A stretch of 64,000 nt of DNA, taken from contig JBHGNT010000034.1 of the NCBI GenBank assembly GCA_043228905.1, positions 1-64,000 of the forward strand. The letters run 5' to 3'. Of the stretch, positions 22,642 through 34,599 are shown piece after piece (position 1 is the first letter of the stretch; every line of letters begins with the position of its first letter). The position numbers and the translations under genes were made by a program. The notes under the pieces were generated by a model. That model had not been told where the DNA came from. It made no database searches and worked only from the letters and a program-made list of their open reading frames with translations. Source of the DNA: Azolla caroliniana. Lineage: Eukaryota > Polypodiophyta.

Positions 22642-24973
22642 CCTGGCACGCATGTGGGACAGTGCCCTGGCACGTCGGACCCATCCCGTTAATCCTCTTC
22701 CAAAATGGCCCGAATGTTTGGCTATGTTGGGTGCCCGCGTCCAGAGGTGACGTAGGGCCCGTAGGTGCATCGTGGTGTGGCTCCTCTGTTTGGTCAGGTT
22801 GGTTTCTCCCGGAGTCGCAGTCACCGTGCGTGGGCGGTCTGGGTACGGTGGGCTCTTCTTGAGCTAGTGGGTTGGGCTCTGCCGTTGTCGTGCTTGCAGT
22901 CGGTTGCGGCTCTGCCTCCATTGTTACGTCCTCCATGGTGTCAGCCGTTTTTGTACGTTTCGGGGAGTGGGGCGGTGATTCCGCCTGGCCCGCACCGTTC
23001 TCCGTGTGGTCCGATGATAGCGTGGGCTCGTGCAGATGAACCTCCTCTTGTGCAATGGTTTCGTTGTCTGGTACTTTGGGGGACTCCACTCGTCGGTCCG
23101 CGTTGTTCTCCATCGTTGTCATTTCTGGTGATCGGACCTGAGGTTCCTCTTCTTCGGCCGTGCCCGGAATTGGCGTCGCACTGGATTCCTCGTTTGTGTG
23201 CGTGTTGCCGGCTTGTGTGATCTGGTGAAATAGCTCCTCCTGGCTTTCACCAAAATCATCTAAGAGTTGCGCGAGTTCTTCGAAGTGTTGGTCCGCTAGC
23301 GCACGATAGTCTTGCGCTAGGTCCTCTCATACGGCCACAATGGTCTCCTCATTTAGTTCATAGAAACCTCAGCCGTCTTTTCGCCGGTTCTCCCAGTCCG
23401 CACGATACGCGTGCAATTCCGCTGCTTGGGTTGCCCACGCCATCCATCCTTTGTCCAACGCCGTTTTCAATTGCGCTGTGAACCTCTCCCGATTTGTTTG
23501 GAGAAGGATACACACGTTATTTGTGATGGCCTGACAACGGTTGCGTGCATCCTCCATCGACTTCTGGAGGTTTGCAATTTCTTGTTGTTTAACCGTCGCC
23601 GCTTCTTCATACGTGGCCTTCAGGCCCGCCCACAGTTGGGATTCCTTTGCATGTTGTTCTTCTAATTTCCCCATTTCATTGTTTGGGCGGATTTCGAGCT
23701 GATGCCTTCTTTCTTGTTCGACCACCAACTGCTCGTCGAACCATACCTTCTTTTTCTCTAATAAGGCCCGGAGTCCAGCGATTGCCGCCTCCGATTTCTT
23801 CGCGTCCTCCCGTAATTGGGCGTTTTCGTCCTTTGTCTGGATGTGCTGAGCTACCTTCGTAGCGAGTTTCTCTTCAAGGGTTTTTACTGCCTTCCGGCCG
23901 TTAGCCCGTATCTCCTTTTCTCTGTCTGAGGATTGGCGTAGTTCCGCTCGAAGGCGGTCAATTTCTGATTCCGCTAGTTGCACGGCCCTTTTCGCTTTTG
24001 AGGCGATGGCGGTCTAAGCCTCTATTTCTTCTTTTAAAGCGTCGATGGCGTGGTTTGGTGGCGGAGTTGCGTGTTGCGCCGTAGTCGCGTGAGCTTCCAA
24101 CTCCGCGATGCGTTTGTTGGCTTTTTGTAGTTCGACTTGGGTCAGTTTCACCTTCTTCCAGACATTGTTATTTTTTATGGCCATCTCCTTGGCGCCCGTG
24201 CTAACCTTTGCCAGTTCCTGATGGACTTCGACTAGGGCCGTGTTTAATGGGGCTATCTCCATCCCCACTTGGCGTACCCCAACGTTCCTCTGTCTGCCGA
24301 CCCTGGCTAGCCGGTCCTCATCGTCGCTCTCCGTCATGTGTGTTAGGGCGCGCTCGATCATCTGGCATTCTGCATGCTCTTCGGCCATTCATTGGGCGAC
24401 TTTTACCTGTTGTGTTGCCAGGAACTCCATGAGCTCAAAAGAAGTGTCGAACTGTAAGAGGGCGCTGAACTCATGGGCCGTATTCGGGATATCCAGATAT
24501 GCCAAAACCTCGCTTTCCGGCGTTAATACGACTTTCCCTCGTTGGGACTGGGTCGTAATGATCGGTCATGGCTCCCGGATGATTTCGAAGGTGGTATTGG
24601 GTTCCGTAGCTACGGAGCCATCGCCTTCGGTTGGTGTCTCTGTCGCCGTGGGGACGTCTTTGACCAACCCCCGCCCATCTTTCCTGTCCAATCTATGCCG
24701 TTTCGGTCTGGGGTTGCTTCCCCGAAATGTGCCGGTTGTTCCTCCTGTGTTATCCGTGTGTCCGGCTGGTCGGTAGTTGTTGTCGTCGGGTCTGGCTAGG
24801 CAGGTTGGGGTTCCTCTTCCCACTCTAGGGCCGCTAACTCCGCTAACCTGCGTTTCGCGGATCGGGGCAGGAGCGTGGGTCGACTGGGCTTCTGCGACCC
24901 GGATGTACCCATCCAAGCGTTTCTCCACGAGCAATTGGTGTAAGGCAGTAGAGATGAAGATCATCATCGCCAT
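22589..24973 (-). pseudogene. Gypsy extra frame after integrase, coiled-coil protein
   Basis: One continuous frame of about 795 codons from the ATG at 24973 to a stop at 22589, interrupted by only five in-frame stops (24566-24568, 24389-24391, 24014-24016, 23369-23371, 23327-23329) and no frameshift. The first 140 residues are polar. Residues about 195-540 are heptad-rich coiled coil (for example VELQKANKRIAELEAH, EIDRLRAELRQSSDREKEI and LEKKKVWFDEQLVVEQERR). The C-terminal 180 are acidic and proline/threonine-rich. It has no protease, reverse transcriptase, RNase H or integrase motif and no membrane segment. Extra frames in this position occur in some plant gypsy lineages, but I recognise no homologue. 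The final codons run into the LTR. Confidence 0.75.
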
Positions 24974-25326
24974 AGGAGATTCGTGGGAAGGAGACTGGTG
25001 GTTACGGTGGGCTGAAGCTCTGTGATAGGATGGAGGAGAAGGTGAGGGGGAGGAGCGATGGAAGCGCTAATAGCTAGAAGATGAGTTTATGTTTTGTGCA
25101 GAAAATCTTCTGTTTCCTTCTTTTTGTGGCTTAGGGTTCATTGGGTGGTGAGCCATCGTGGTGCCGTGTGTTCTTGAACTAGGAGTTTGTGCATGCATTT
25201 AGTCGTTTTAATAGTCGCTATCTTCTCCTTCTTTCTTTCTTTTTCGTAATGGTTATCTACAACCTATTTTTACATTATGGTACAAATGGGGCCGTCCATT
25301 TACGCTGCGGGTTCTTCGGCTCTGTC

Positions 25327-26477
25327 CTATTCGGCGGTAAATGGGTTAGGTGGCGTAGGGCCTAGGTAAGGTTTGAGCCGAAACCCATTCACCTTTTGCC
25401 GGACTACTTCCCGTCTAGCATACCTAGTTCGAACGTGCCTTGTTCCGCTCCAATTATCCAGTATGGGCCAGTCCAGCGGAATCGTAACTTCCCCCGGCAT
25501 ATGGCCCATGCGAGTTTGGAAAACCAGCACCGCTCGACCCAGAACGAACTCCTTTTCCCTTGCGTTCCGATGTCGATCCACAAACGCTTTACACCGTCGT
25601 TGTTCCTGCTCCAACACAGCCATGCTGTGGACACGTTTTTCCCCTAGTTCGAGGAGTTGGTGGAGTCGTACCTCCTCCGACTTGGCTTCTGATAGTCGGT
25701 TTCGTACCTGAATTCGCAAACTAGGTACCTGAAATTCGACCGGCATCACAGCCTCCAGCCCAACTGCTAGTCGAAACGGTGTTGACTGTATGCTTGTTTT
25801 GTAGCTAGTTTTGTACGCTCATAACGCACTCTGTAGTTTGGTATCCCAGTCCGTTCTATTTTCATTAACGATTTTCTTCAAAATGGTCTGCAACTTCTTG
25901 TTGGTGGATTCTGCTAATCAGTTCGCCTGCGGATAATATGGCGTACTCTTCTTATGGACTACGGCGTAATGATGTGTTAGTTCTCGAACAACCGTATTGA
26001 GAAAGTGGCTCCCCTGGTCACTGATAAACTCAATCAGACAACCGAACTGGCACCGGATGTGCTCGTAAAGGAATCTGGCTGTGACGGTCGCCGTATTTTC
26101 ACGTAGTGCCTTTGCTTCTACCCATTTGGTGCAATAATCCGTGGCTACCAATATGTATTTATTGCTCGTACAAGTTGCCACCGGTGTGAAGGGCCCCACA
26201 AAATCCAATCCCCACTTTTGGAAGGGGTCTAGCGGTAATACGAGCTGGTGTGGCATCCTTGCGCCCTTCGCGGGTTGTCCCATCCGTTGACACAAATCAC
26301 ACTTTTTACAATACGTGGATACGTCCTTCTACGTTGTTGGCCACCATAAGCCCGCCTGTCATACTTTCTGGGCTGTAACATTGCCCGCGTAATGGCCGCC
26401 TGCCGTGCCGCAGTGTGCCTCCCATAAAACTGCTTCCTTCTCATCCTGACGTACCCCACGTCACCAAATGCCGTCAC
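25327..26477 (-). pseudogene. Gypsy integrase
   Basis: The zinc-binding end reads CDLCQRMGQPAKG in the correct reading. The catalytic core has WGLDFVGPFTP, ATDYCTKWVEA and ISDQGSHFLN, then YYPQAN followed by a stop at about 25918 where integrases continue toward the catalytic glutamate. The C-terminal part (25327-25749) holds the linker (MPVEFQVPSLRIQVRNRL) and an arginine-rich end, with no clear chromodomain. Several stops make it a pseudogene. Confidence 0.8.
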
Positions 26478-26704
26478 TTCCTTTGTGATATAAAACGCCT
26501 TCGACGAGGCAGAAGTGACGGCTTCAGACGGCTAGTCGTTTCTTCTCATTCGTGTGTAATTGTGGTGGAGGCAGTCCCGTAATAAAAAAAGTACGTCATT
26601 TCCATAAGCCACCGATCCGGAAAGGTCGAATCTGTTCTTTCTGCTAGTGTCGCTACCCGTAGGATATCGGCGTCCAGAAAATCGTTGTCATCTTTCTGTA
26701 TTGT

Positions 26705-28234
26705 TTATCCATTCTCGAGTTTGCCCAAAAAATCCGCCATTGCGTGTTGCGTCCCTGGTCGGTGTTGGATTACGAAATCGAATTCCTGGAGCAACAGCAT
26801 CCATCGCGCCAATTTCCCTGTAAGGGCTTGTTTCTCCACCAAATACAGTAGCGCCGAATGATCCACGTGGAACGTGAATTTCCTTCCTAATAAATAGTGC
26901 TGGAATTTATTGATGTTATAGATCATCCCTAGCGCCTCCCGCTCCGTTGTGGAGTAGTTACGCGCTGTTGTTGATAATTTGCAACTAGCGTAGTATACTG
27001 GCCGGTACCAGCTTGGTTCGGTGAGCTGCATTAGTGCACTTCCTATTGCTATGTCTGAGGCGTCGACGAACACGTGGAATGGCTTCGCCCAAACTGGTGG
27101 TTGTACGACAGGAGCCTGTGTGAGCATTATCTTAAGTGCCTCATAGGCCTTATCCTTCGTTGCAATCCATTGGAAAGGAGTCTGATGTACGGCAGCGTGT
27201 AACGGCGTGGCGAAGTCCGCCAAATATCGTATCATCTGACTATGCCACCGTATTTGTCCTAAAAACTGGCTGAGCGATTTGGCGTTTGTCAGAGTTTTGG
27301 CTTGCGTAATCGCGGAGATTTTGTTCGGGTCAACCGTTATTCCCTCCTTGCTGACTATATGGCCCAGGAGAGTCCCATTGGTCACGCCGAAAGCACATTT
27401 CACGGGATTCAGGCTTAAGCGTGCGGTGCAGCAACGTTCCAGGCATAGTTGTAAGTGCGAAAAATCGTCTATTGTTCTCCCATATACCGCAAAGTCATCT
27501 AAAAATACTTGCATGAACGCCGGAATGTATTCCCCAAAGATCTCCGTAATTGTCCGTTGAAATGTTGCCAGCACCATCTTTAGCCCGAACATCATGACGA
27601 CTGCCACATATACTCCCCAGTCCGTGACAAATGCTGTCTTTTCTTGGTCCTCGGGATGCACGCGTACCTGGTTATAGCCACTGAAGCCATCTAAAAAACT
27701 GTACATCTCATGGCCTACGACGACGTCCAGTACGCTATCGGTGAAGGGTAAGGGAAATGCGTCTGTAATGGTGACGGCGTTTAATTTTCGGTAATCTACG
27801 CATACCCGTATTTTGCCGTTTTTCTTTGGAATGACCACTATCGAGCTTAACCATGTTGCTTGTTTAATTGGTCGTATGAACCCCACCTTCAGGAGCTTGT
27901 CAATTTCTTCTTTCACGCGGGTCGCGTAGTTGGGGTTCATGTGGTAGCGGCGCTGCTGGACGGGTTTCACGTCGGTTGCTAAATTGATCTTATGCTGATA
28001 GAACTTGGGATCTAACCCCTTCATGTCCACGTGAGCCCAAGCGAACACATCCTTATATTCCGTGAGTAGTGCGATCATCGTGTTTCTTTGGTCCGGCCTT
28101 AATTCCTTTGCGATGGAGAGGAAACGAGGCTCTGATTCCGTACCCACATTTACTTCTTCAAGGGCGGAAGCGGTGACTCGTCGTGAAATCTCCATTTCCC
28201 TTTCGAATGCCGCTCGTGCTCTGCTGAGTTCCAA
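26705..28234 (-). CDS. Gypsy reverse transcriptase-RNase H
   Basis: 509 aa open frame. Reverse transcriptase motifs in order: GFIRPIKQATWLSSIVVIPK, RVCVDYRKLN, DGFSGYNQVRVHPEDQEKTAF, FGLKMVLATFQR and the catalytic FLDDF (usual form YLDDI/V). RNase H follows with HVFVDASDIAIGSALMQ, TEREALGMIYNINKFQHYLLG and FHVDHSAL. It ends at a TAA right after MADFLGKLENG, near the RNase H/integrase boundary. The lineage looks like non-chromovirus plant gypsy. It is intact as a frame, but its neighbours are broken. Confidence 0.88.
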   Translation of the reverse strand: MELSRARAAFEREMEISRRVTASALEEVNVGTESEPRFLSIAKELRPDQRNTMIALLTEYKDVFAWAHVDMKGLDPKFYQHKINLATDVKPVQQRRYHMNPNYATRVKEEIDKLLKVGFIRPIKQATWLSSIVVIPKKNGKIRVCVDYRKLNAVTITDAFPLPFTDSVLDVVVGHEMYSFLDGFSGYNQVRVHPEDQEKTAFVTDWGVYVAVVMMFGLKMVLATFQRTITEIFGEYIPAFMQVFLDDFAVYGRTIDDFSHLQLCLERCCTARLSLNPVKCAFGVTNGTLLGHIVSKEGITVDPNKISAITQAKTLTNAKSLSQFLGQIRWHSQMIRYLADFATPLHAAVHQTPFQWIATKDKAYEALKIMLTQAPVVQPPVWAKPFHVFVDASDIAIGSALMQLTEPSWYRPVYYASCKLSTTARNYSTTEREALGMIYNINKFQHYLLGRKFTFHVDHSALLYLVEKQALTGKLARWMLLLQEFDFVIQHRPGTQHAMADFLGKLENG

Positions 28235-28255
28235 TATGGACTCTGGGTTTGGTTC

Positions 28256-29280
28256 CTAAGGCTTGTCGTGGAGAACAGTGGCCGTGGCATATTCTGCCGC
28301 GGTTGCGATGTCGTCTATTTCAAACTGCGGAATAATCTGAGGGTGCTCGTCGAGGTATGCCTCTAATTTTGCATCCTCCACCCTAGCCAACATATTTATA
28401 TCTTCTGCGTATAATGGTGTTATACCCGTGGGTTGTGGCGTGCTTCCTTCTGTAGGTACGCGAACCTTGGTGTGTCCACGTCGGAAACTGATACACTTGT
28501 GTTGCCAGTTGTGCTTGATATTTGCTGCCCGAAGCCATGGTCTGCCCAGAAGAATTGGGTATGCCCTTGGGGCGTCCAAGGCGAGGACGACCGCCGAGAT
28601 GTCGAATCGGTGTCCGCCCACAATAATGCCTATTTTGCAAATTAACCCCAATGGTCATACTGAGCGGGTATCTGCCATTTGGAGCCAAAATGGGCAAGCC
28701 TCCCATTCTGAAATGCCTAACTGCTCGCAAGTTTTCGCGCTAAGTATATTGACGCCTGAGCCGTCGTCGATTACGCATCTAGGAATTTCTTGTCTGTGTA
28801 ATATTAATGTAATAGTTGGGTTGTGTTGATCCACTACTGGCGGTCCATCGCTAACATCTGTAAGGTTTGTAGCGATATTCACCCCGGGTATGCCTGTCAC
28901 CCATTCTTCCATGGTCTGGCGGAAGTGTGGGACTAGTTGCAACAATTCCTCCATGGTTAACGTTATCTCACAGGCCGCTAACGCCTGCCAAATGGGGTCT
29001 GGGACCGGTCTTTTGTCCTCTACTCGTTCCATTGTGTTCACGGACTCCTTCCGCATGCGTTCCGTATTTGTCGCGTTTGCTTTTTCCACCCACGCTTGGG
29101 CTTGTCGGCGTAGCTCGTCTTGCGCAGCCCAATCAGCCGTTTTTGTTTGCTAGCGTGTCGTGACTTGCTGCACTTCTGCCGTAATCGTATTGACAGCGGG
29201 CCCCTTTCCCTTGCGTGTTGGGCATTGCATGGCATAATGTCTAGATTGCTGACAAATAAAACAATGGATGCTTGATTCAC
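28256..29280 (-). pseudogene. Gypsy second zinc knuckle and aspartic protease
   Basis: The reading begins with a CCHC knuckle (CFICQQSRHYAMQC, about 29210-29255), continues through a TAG near 29151, then a 144-aa open stretch with the protease active-site region CVIDDGSGVNILSAKTCEQL (about 28730-28790; the motif is DGS). It shifts frame near 28655 into a segment ending GRPWLRAANIKHNW, typical of the end of gypsy protease. It abuts the reverse transcriptase frame. Confidence 0.75.
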
Positions 29281-29371
29281 CCTTCTCGGCTCCTAGTGGC
29301 GTGTGCCGCTCCCCTGGTGCTACTTGCTCCTCGCGGTCCGGCCTCGTTTGTCGGAACGTACGCGGTGGCTG

Positions 29372-29839
29372 TTATTGGTCCCGTCGTTGTTCCTGGTGCC
29401 GCTCATCTCCCGAGCTTTCGTCGTAACGCCGGTGATCTCGATATTGCCGTGGCTTACCACGATAACCATTGAAGCCGCCCCGTTTGTTTGTCGGCCGGTG
29501 GTTCTCGTAGCGCCGACCCCCTTTGGCATAACTCGGATGTCCACGATAATCCTCATCCTCTGGTTTGTCCTCCTCGGAATCGTTGTGATTTCGGCGATTC
29601 CGGTGGTGCCGGTCATCCCGTGGGTTGCGATCCCTATACCGTGGTCGGTCTTCTTGCCTCCTTTGTTCAGTCTGGTGTGGTGGACATTGCGTGTCCATGC
29701 TGCGGACTACAGGAGTGGCTCTGTTCAACATATTGTATTCGCATTGGTCGATTGTGTGAGCCTTCGAGTGGCAGATTGAGCAATGGATTGCATATTGCAC
29801 TCCACTGCAAAATGCCCCGAGTTCAAGCAAATCGTGCAC
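29372..29839 (-). pseudogene. Gypsy gag C-terminal region, first zinc knuckle
   Basis: Contains CSICHSKAHTIDQC (C-x2-C-x4-H-x4-C) followed by a long R/D/H-rich nucleic-acid-binding tail (RQEDRPRYRDRNPRDDRHH). It follows the capsid region 29848-30423 after a frame break. Confidence 0.7.
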
Positions 29840-29847
29840 TGGATTGC

Positions 29848-30423
29848 TTAACGAAACTGGCGTTCCTCGTCCTGAGGTAACGCTTGTCGTAAGGAGGACA
29901 TAGAAAACCTTTCCTCCTCGTCATCCAACTCGAGCTGTAACGCTCGTTCAATTACCATATCTGTCGTCTCCCCTTTCACGCTATTGTTGTTGAGCGTTGC
30001 CCGGATGGGTCGGCGTAAAGCTGCCAGAAATGTTTCCCGAGCCTCGTCCTCCGTAGGGCTTCGTTCCAGTTTCCGTCGTAAATTTTGGAAACGTAAGTTG
30101 AAGTCTGCTATCGTCTCGGTCGGCAGTTGCTTAATCGTGTAAAACTGCCCGAGGATTTCGTGTTGTGGAACCCTCCGATGGAAGAACCGCAAGAAAGCGG
30201 ACTGCAGCTGATCGAAGGTTGTTATTGCTGGTAAATCCATCTGCGAATGCCAAAACGCCGTTCGCTCATCCAATGTTAACCCGAACTCCGTCATTTCCAA
30301 CTGGTGTGCTACCGCCTCCGAAAGGCTCTGCGCCATGTGTTTCGCATTCCAGACATTCAGGAACATGCGAATATGAGTTGCGGCGTCGGTTTCGCCGTTA
30401 AAGCGGGGGTAGGCAAAGGCCAT
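29848..30423 (-). CDS. Gypsy gag capsid region
   Basis: 191 aa starting MAFAYPRFNGETDAATHIRM. It has the retrotransposon gag pattern with AFWHSQMDLPAITTFDQLQSAFLRFF and LPTETIADFNLRFQNLRRKL. It forms the virus-like particle shell. It is the first frame after the 5' LTR and leader. Confidence 0.85.
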   Translation of the reverse strand: MAFAYPRFNGETDAATHIRMFLNVWNAKHMAQSLSEAVAHQLEMTEFGLTLDERTAFWHSQMDLPAITTFDQLQSAFLRFFHRRVPQHEILGQFYTIKQLPTETIADFNLRFQNLRRKLERSPTEDEARETFLAALRRPIRATLNNNSVKGETTDMVIERALQLELDDEEERFSMSSLRQALPQDEERQFR

Positions 30424-30740
30424 GGTGGGGGCTACGACGGGTCGGGAAAGACCACAGGGTGGTTGTGGTGAGTGTAGTCCCCGCGTCTCGTCGAGGTATT
30501 TGGAGAGCGAAGAATCACCTTTGTACTCACGGCAGGTAGTACTGAGGTTGCTGAGGCGAGGCTTTTGCCATGCACGTTCTTCTGCCTAGCATGTGACGGA
30601 CCTTGTTATTGGTCGGTCTTGTCGTGTTGGTTCTTTAGGGCGTCTACGGCTAAACATCCATTCGTCGTTGCTCATATGTGAGAAGACACAGATCACCAAG
30701 CGTGCCAAAAGTGTTGCCGATTAGGAACACAATCCGCGAT

Positions 30741-31151
30741 CAGTCCTTCGACCTAGACCTCCAAGTGGGTGTGGAACAACGAATAGGCATCTAAGCGTAA
30801 TGTGTAGGGGAATGTTCCCTGTAACCTATTAGTGTATAAGGGAGACAGCTACAACCGAATCCTTAGCAAGGGTTACACTTACGTTCTTACACACTCAGGT
30901 CTTCAAGACACACACAGTGGATTAGCCATAGCTATACACAGAGAATCAGAGAAGATAGAATTCTATTATGAGACGTTTCTTTACATTCCCAAAATTACAC
31001 GCTACCTCTATCCGAGGTTTTCTACCCTTTATATACGCAGGGTCTATTTAGCCGTTCACGCTTCCTGCGTGAACCGTTACATGCGTTATGATCTTATATT
31101 ATCTCTTATTCCTACGCTCTTGTCCGTCGGTTACTATTCCGGCAGACAACA
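30741..31151 (-). repeat. Gypsy 5' terminal repeat
   Basis: 411 bp matching 22257-22641. On the minus strand the repeat is followed by about 28 bp ending CGGCAACA and then TTGGCACGCTTGGTG, a plausible primer-binding region. The functional LTR may therefore extend beyond the shared part. Confidence 0.8.
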
Positions 31152-32187
31152 ACAAGTTTTTCTGTTTCGTCAAAATGGATGAGCTCATTAAATCTGAAAA
31201 TGATAATATTTTTACACATGGCTTTCAAATGTGGTGCTTTGGACCTCACTCATTAGAGGATATGTAGAGAATGGCCAAGGTGGACATGCACGTGTTATTA
31301 GCAAAGGCTAATGAATGGATGTGGTGATAACCAAGTAAGGATTACTTGGAAGTAATGTGATTGTTTGAACTGTCTTGTTGAACATGGATATGAAATGTGG
31401 CTTTCTTGCGGAGACACTCAAGTCCGCATTGATTTCAAGATAGGTTGAAAATAGGTGGGTTGAGGATGCTTTTATATGGCACTTACGTATGCATTCGGAA
31501 GGTATATCTCTGAATGTCATTGCATTGTTTGTGTCTTGAAAATGTCGATGTTCATGACAAAAAACATGTGGAAGTTTTCAAGCAGTAGAAAATAGATAAG
31601 AAGTGCACAGTCATATCTGAAAATAGGGTTTGGAATATGCATCCTCAACTCAAAAACTAATGATGGTTCTGTATATTGTGGAAGGTTAAATGTGGTAGCT
31701 TGTTCTTTCATGATATTATGCTATGCTGATAAGGCAATTAAACTATTTAAAGAGATGAGAAAGAATGGAGATACAACTAAATGAAGTGGCTTCAAAAGAC
31801 TTCCATTACAGAATATAGTCTCTTGGACCACACTGATTTCAAGATAGGTTGAAAACAGAAATCCATTTCTTCTTATGAGATGGATGGAGTCATTATCCTT
31901 GAAATCTTGTATTCAAGATGTGTTTTTTATGTTCGAACACATTTGATTTAAAAGAAGGAAGAGAACTCCATATTGCCATTACTTAGCTAGGTATCAACTT
32001 GGATATGGTCATTAGAAGCACTCTAGTTGATATGTATGCAACATGTGGAAGTGTATCAGATGCATATAAATTGTTCGATGGGCTGAGATCCCTCAAGATG
32101 GGTGCCGATCACAGGGCTTTACATGAAGGCATGCTCATACATGCTGAAATCATGTCTTACACAAGACGTGTCGGGGAAGAAGGATAG
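31152..32187 (+). pseudogene. PPR gene relic, downstream piece
   Basis: Scattered PPR blocks in shifting frames: VVLWTSLIRGYVENGQGG (about 31228-31285), ADKAIKLFKEMRKNG (about 31725-31770), NIVSWTTLIS (about 31802-31832) and LDMVIRSTLVDMYATCGSVS then DAYKLFDGL (about 31998-32090). These are the WxxLI..Y and ..Y..CG motifs of PLS-class PPR proteins. Stops and frameshifts are frequent. The piece at 20560-20735 would precede it. Confidence 0.7.
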
Positions 32188-34599
32188 TCACTTCCTTTCC
32201 ATCTATTTTGTATTTTGTACCTGATATGCTTTTTAAAACTAATGGAAGGATATGTTTTCTGGAAATTCATAACAAACAATGCTAACAAATACATATATAC
32301 AATGACATAATTGAGGAGTATATAGAATGTCATGTGTCTAAACAATTTGGAACCACTTATGTATATGTACTTTCATCCAAACATTTGGATGGATATCTTT
32401 TGGATGAGAATTTGTCCACAAACTAGTCATTATCACCATCATGTTGTAATACACATGCGCCAACCTAACCACAATTATATATATGAATTTTGTTGTTCAA
32501 ATATATCCATAAACAAGTTTTCATAGTTATTGTTAAATTTCATAGAGTTTATGGGTTTGTAATCTATAATCTATAAATTTGAGGTCTTCATTATCAATGC
32601 ATGCAAATGACTTCCATTTCTACATTCTTTATTAATCAGAGTAAAAAAACTAGTAGCTTTTAACTAGAGGTGCATTGCCAATGCTCTCACTTTTGGAAAC
32701 AAAATTTTAGTCATTCAACAAGTTTGATGGATTGTGGATATTGTTGCCAATTCACACTTTGTAACGGCCCCTTGATCTTATCCATCCACATGTGTGTTGT
32801 GGTTTTGATTATGTTTGCAATCAAATTAATTCTACATTGATTCTATGATAATTCTTTAGACACTATACACTACATTCAAGGTTGGAAGCAAGCATGTTGT
32901 GAGATGAAGCTTTCCTAGTTCTTCCAACGTAGACTCCTAGCTCTAATAAGATTTAAAACATACGGTGGATGTGTGCGCTCAATCACAAAGAAATAATAAC
33001 TTAAGTTATAATATGTTATAAAGCAATAGCTGATTATGAAAGAATTGATTACAAGCAAGTTCTTCAAACATCCTCATGATAGATATAATCTTCTAAAACT
33101 CCAATACTTATTCTCTTTAACTCTTCCTCGTTGGATGATGATGAACACTTTATTCGTACATATAGGTGTTAGCCAATTTACTTTTGTTATTTCCTCTAGT
33201 TTTTCATTTTTTCTTCCACAAAATCATTTTCCTAGCTTTACCTTTTTGCCTCTTTTGATTTTCAATTTACACAAATGCAATCCAAATATGTTGATAAGGT
33301 AACACAATCTCATTGTAAGTTGAACCATCAACTCAAATATTAAGAATATTACCTCAACTATTAAACTAGCTTGATAATACATAACTTGACATTCTCAGAA
33401 GGAAATTAAAATGATGTAGATACAAAAACTATCTTAACATTTAAAACACAAATTTCATAAGCCTATACAACTATGTAGCCAATTTCGTGTGGAGTATCGA
33501 TGACTTTAATTTTTTCACAAAAACATCAACATATGGGTGGTGCCAAACCTATTATGATCAATTTTGATTGTTATGTTATTAGCCACAAATACACCCTAAG
33601 ATATCACCTATAGCAAAGTGCATAATGTATCATGCATGTAGGAAAAGTAGTAAACACGCCAACATAAGCAAGCCTTGTACATGTGGGGAGGGTGTCACAT
33701 AGCGGTGGAATAGTGGTGTCCATAATTATAAGAGTCACCAATATCAAATACATCCTTTACATCATTGTGAGCAACCTTGAAACCCATTTCTAGCTTTCTG
33801 TGCCTTGAAATGTTGAACCCAATACAAAGCAAGAATGTCAAAATATATTTAGCCACATCTTACATCACACCATGAGCTTTTGCTCGCTCAAAGCCCTTAC
33901 ACTTCTTTTAAACTACTTGCCACGATTTGTAAAGAACTTAAGGTTGTTCCATGGAGGATCAACAACATCTTACAGCCCCCCATGAGCTTTTGCTCATTCA
34001 AAGCCCTTACGCTTCTTTTAAACTAGTGGCCACAAGATGTAAAGAATTTAAGGTTGTTCCATGGAGGATCACATGTATTACACAATAGAAATATGAAAAT
34101 TGTGTGTATGAGAGAGCGAGAGTGAGTGAGAGTACACAAGCTTAACAAAGACAATGTTTCAAACAAAATCGAGGATAAATCTATATGTGTGTATTTGTAT
34201 ATATAGCTCAACTAGAAATCAAGGATAATCAACAGTAGTGACTAGATACAAAAGAGGGGCATGGGTTATATAGGTTAAACATCATTTGTGTACTTCTCAC
34301 ATAAGTCTAAACCAATATTTCATGATGTTTGCGTCAGTAGAATATCTTTAGTGTCCATTTAATTCAATACAAGGTATCTACAATGCATTTATTACAACAT
34401 TTGGCTTTAACACACACATGCCCCAATGAGTTTGTGTGCAGTTTGACCTCGATATCTCTAAACGTCCCTTCAAGCTCAACGTTGGCATATGATCATTTGT
34501 ATGACAAGGTTGGATTTTTTTTTCTCTTATTAGAACTCCCCTCAAGCTCGATGGGTTAGGTGAATGTTAGATAGATGTCATTGAAAAAACAATGTGATT
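32188..34599. other. Intergenic, no gene recognised
   Basis: AT-rich sequence without a convincing coding region; I see only a local 110-bp duplication at 33863-34078. Confidence 0.6.
33863..34078 (+). repeat. 110-bp tandem duplication
   Basis: Two copies with a period of 110 bp: CATGAGCTTTTGCTC at 33871 and 33981, and TAAGGTTGTTCCATGGAGGA in both. Substitutions separate the copies. Confidence 0.85.

Larger units (their letters stand above)
22257..31151 (-). mobile_element. Gypsy LTR retrotransposon with an extra 3' reading frame
   Basis: 8.9-kb Ty3/gypsy element on the minus strand. Terminal repeats are at 30741-31151 (5') and 22257-22641 (3'). Order on the minus strand: gag (30423-29848), two CCHC knuckles, aspartic protease, reverse transcriptase-RNase H (28234-26705), integrase (about 26477-25327), then a long non-pol frame (24973-22589). 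Stops and frameshifts break every long frame except reverse transcriptase. I find no matching target duplication. Confidence 0.88.
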
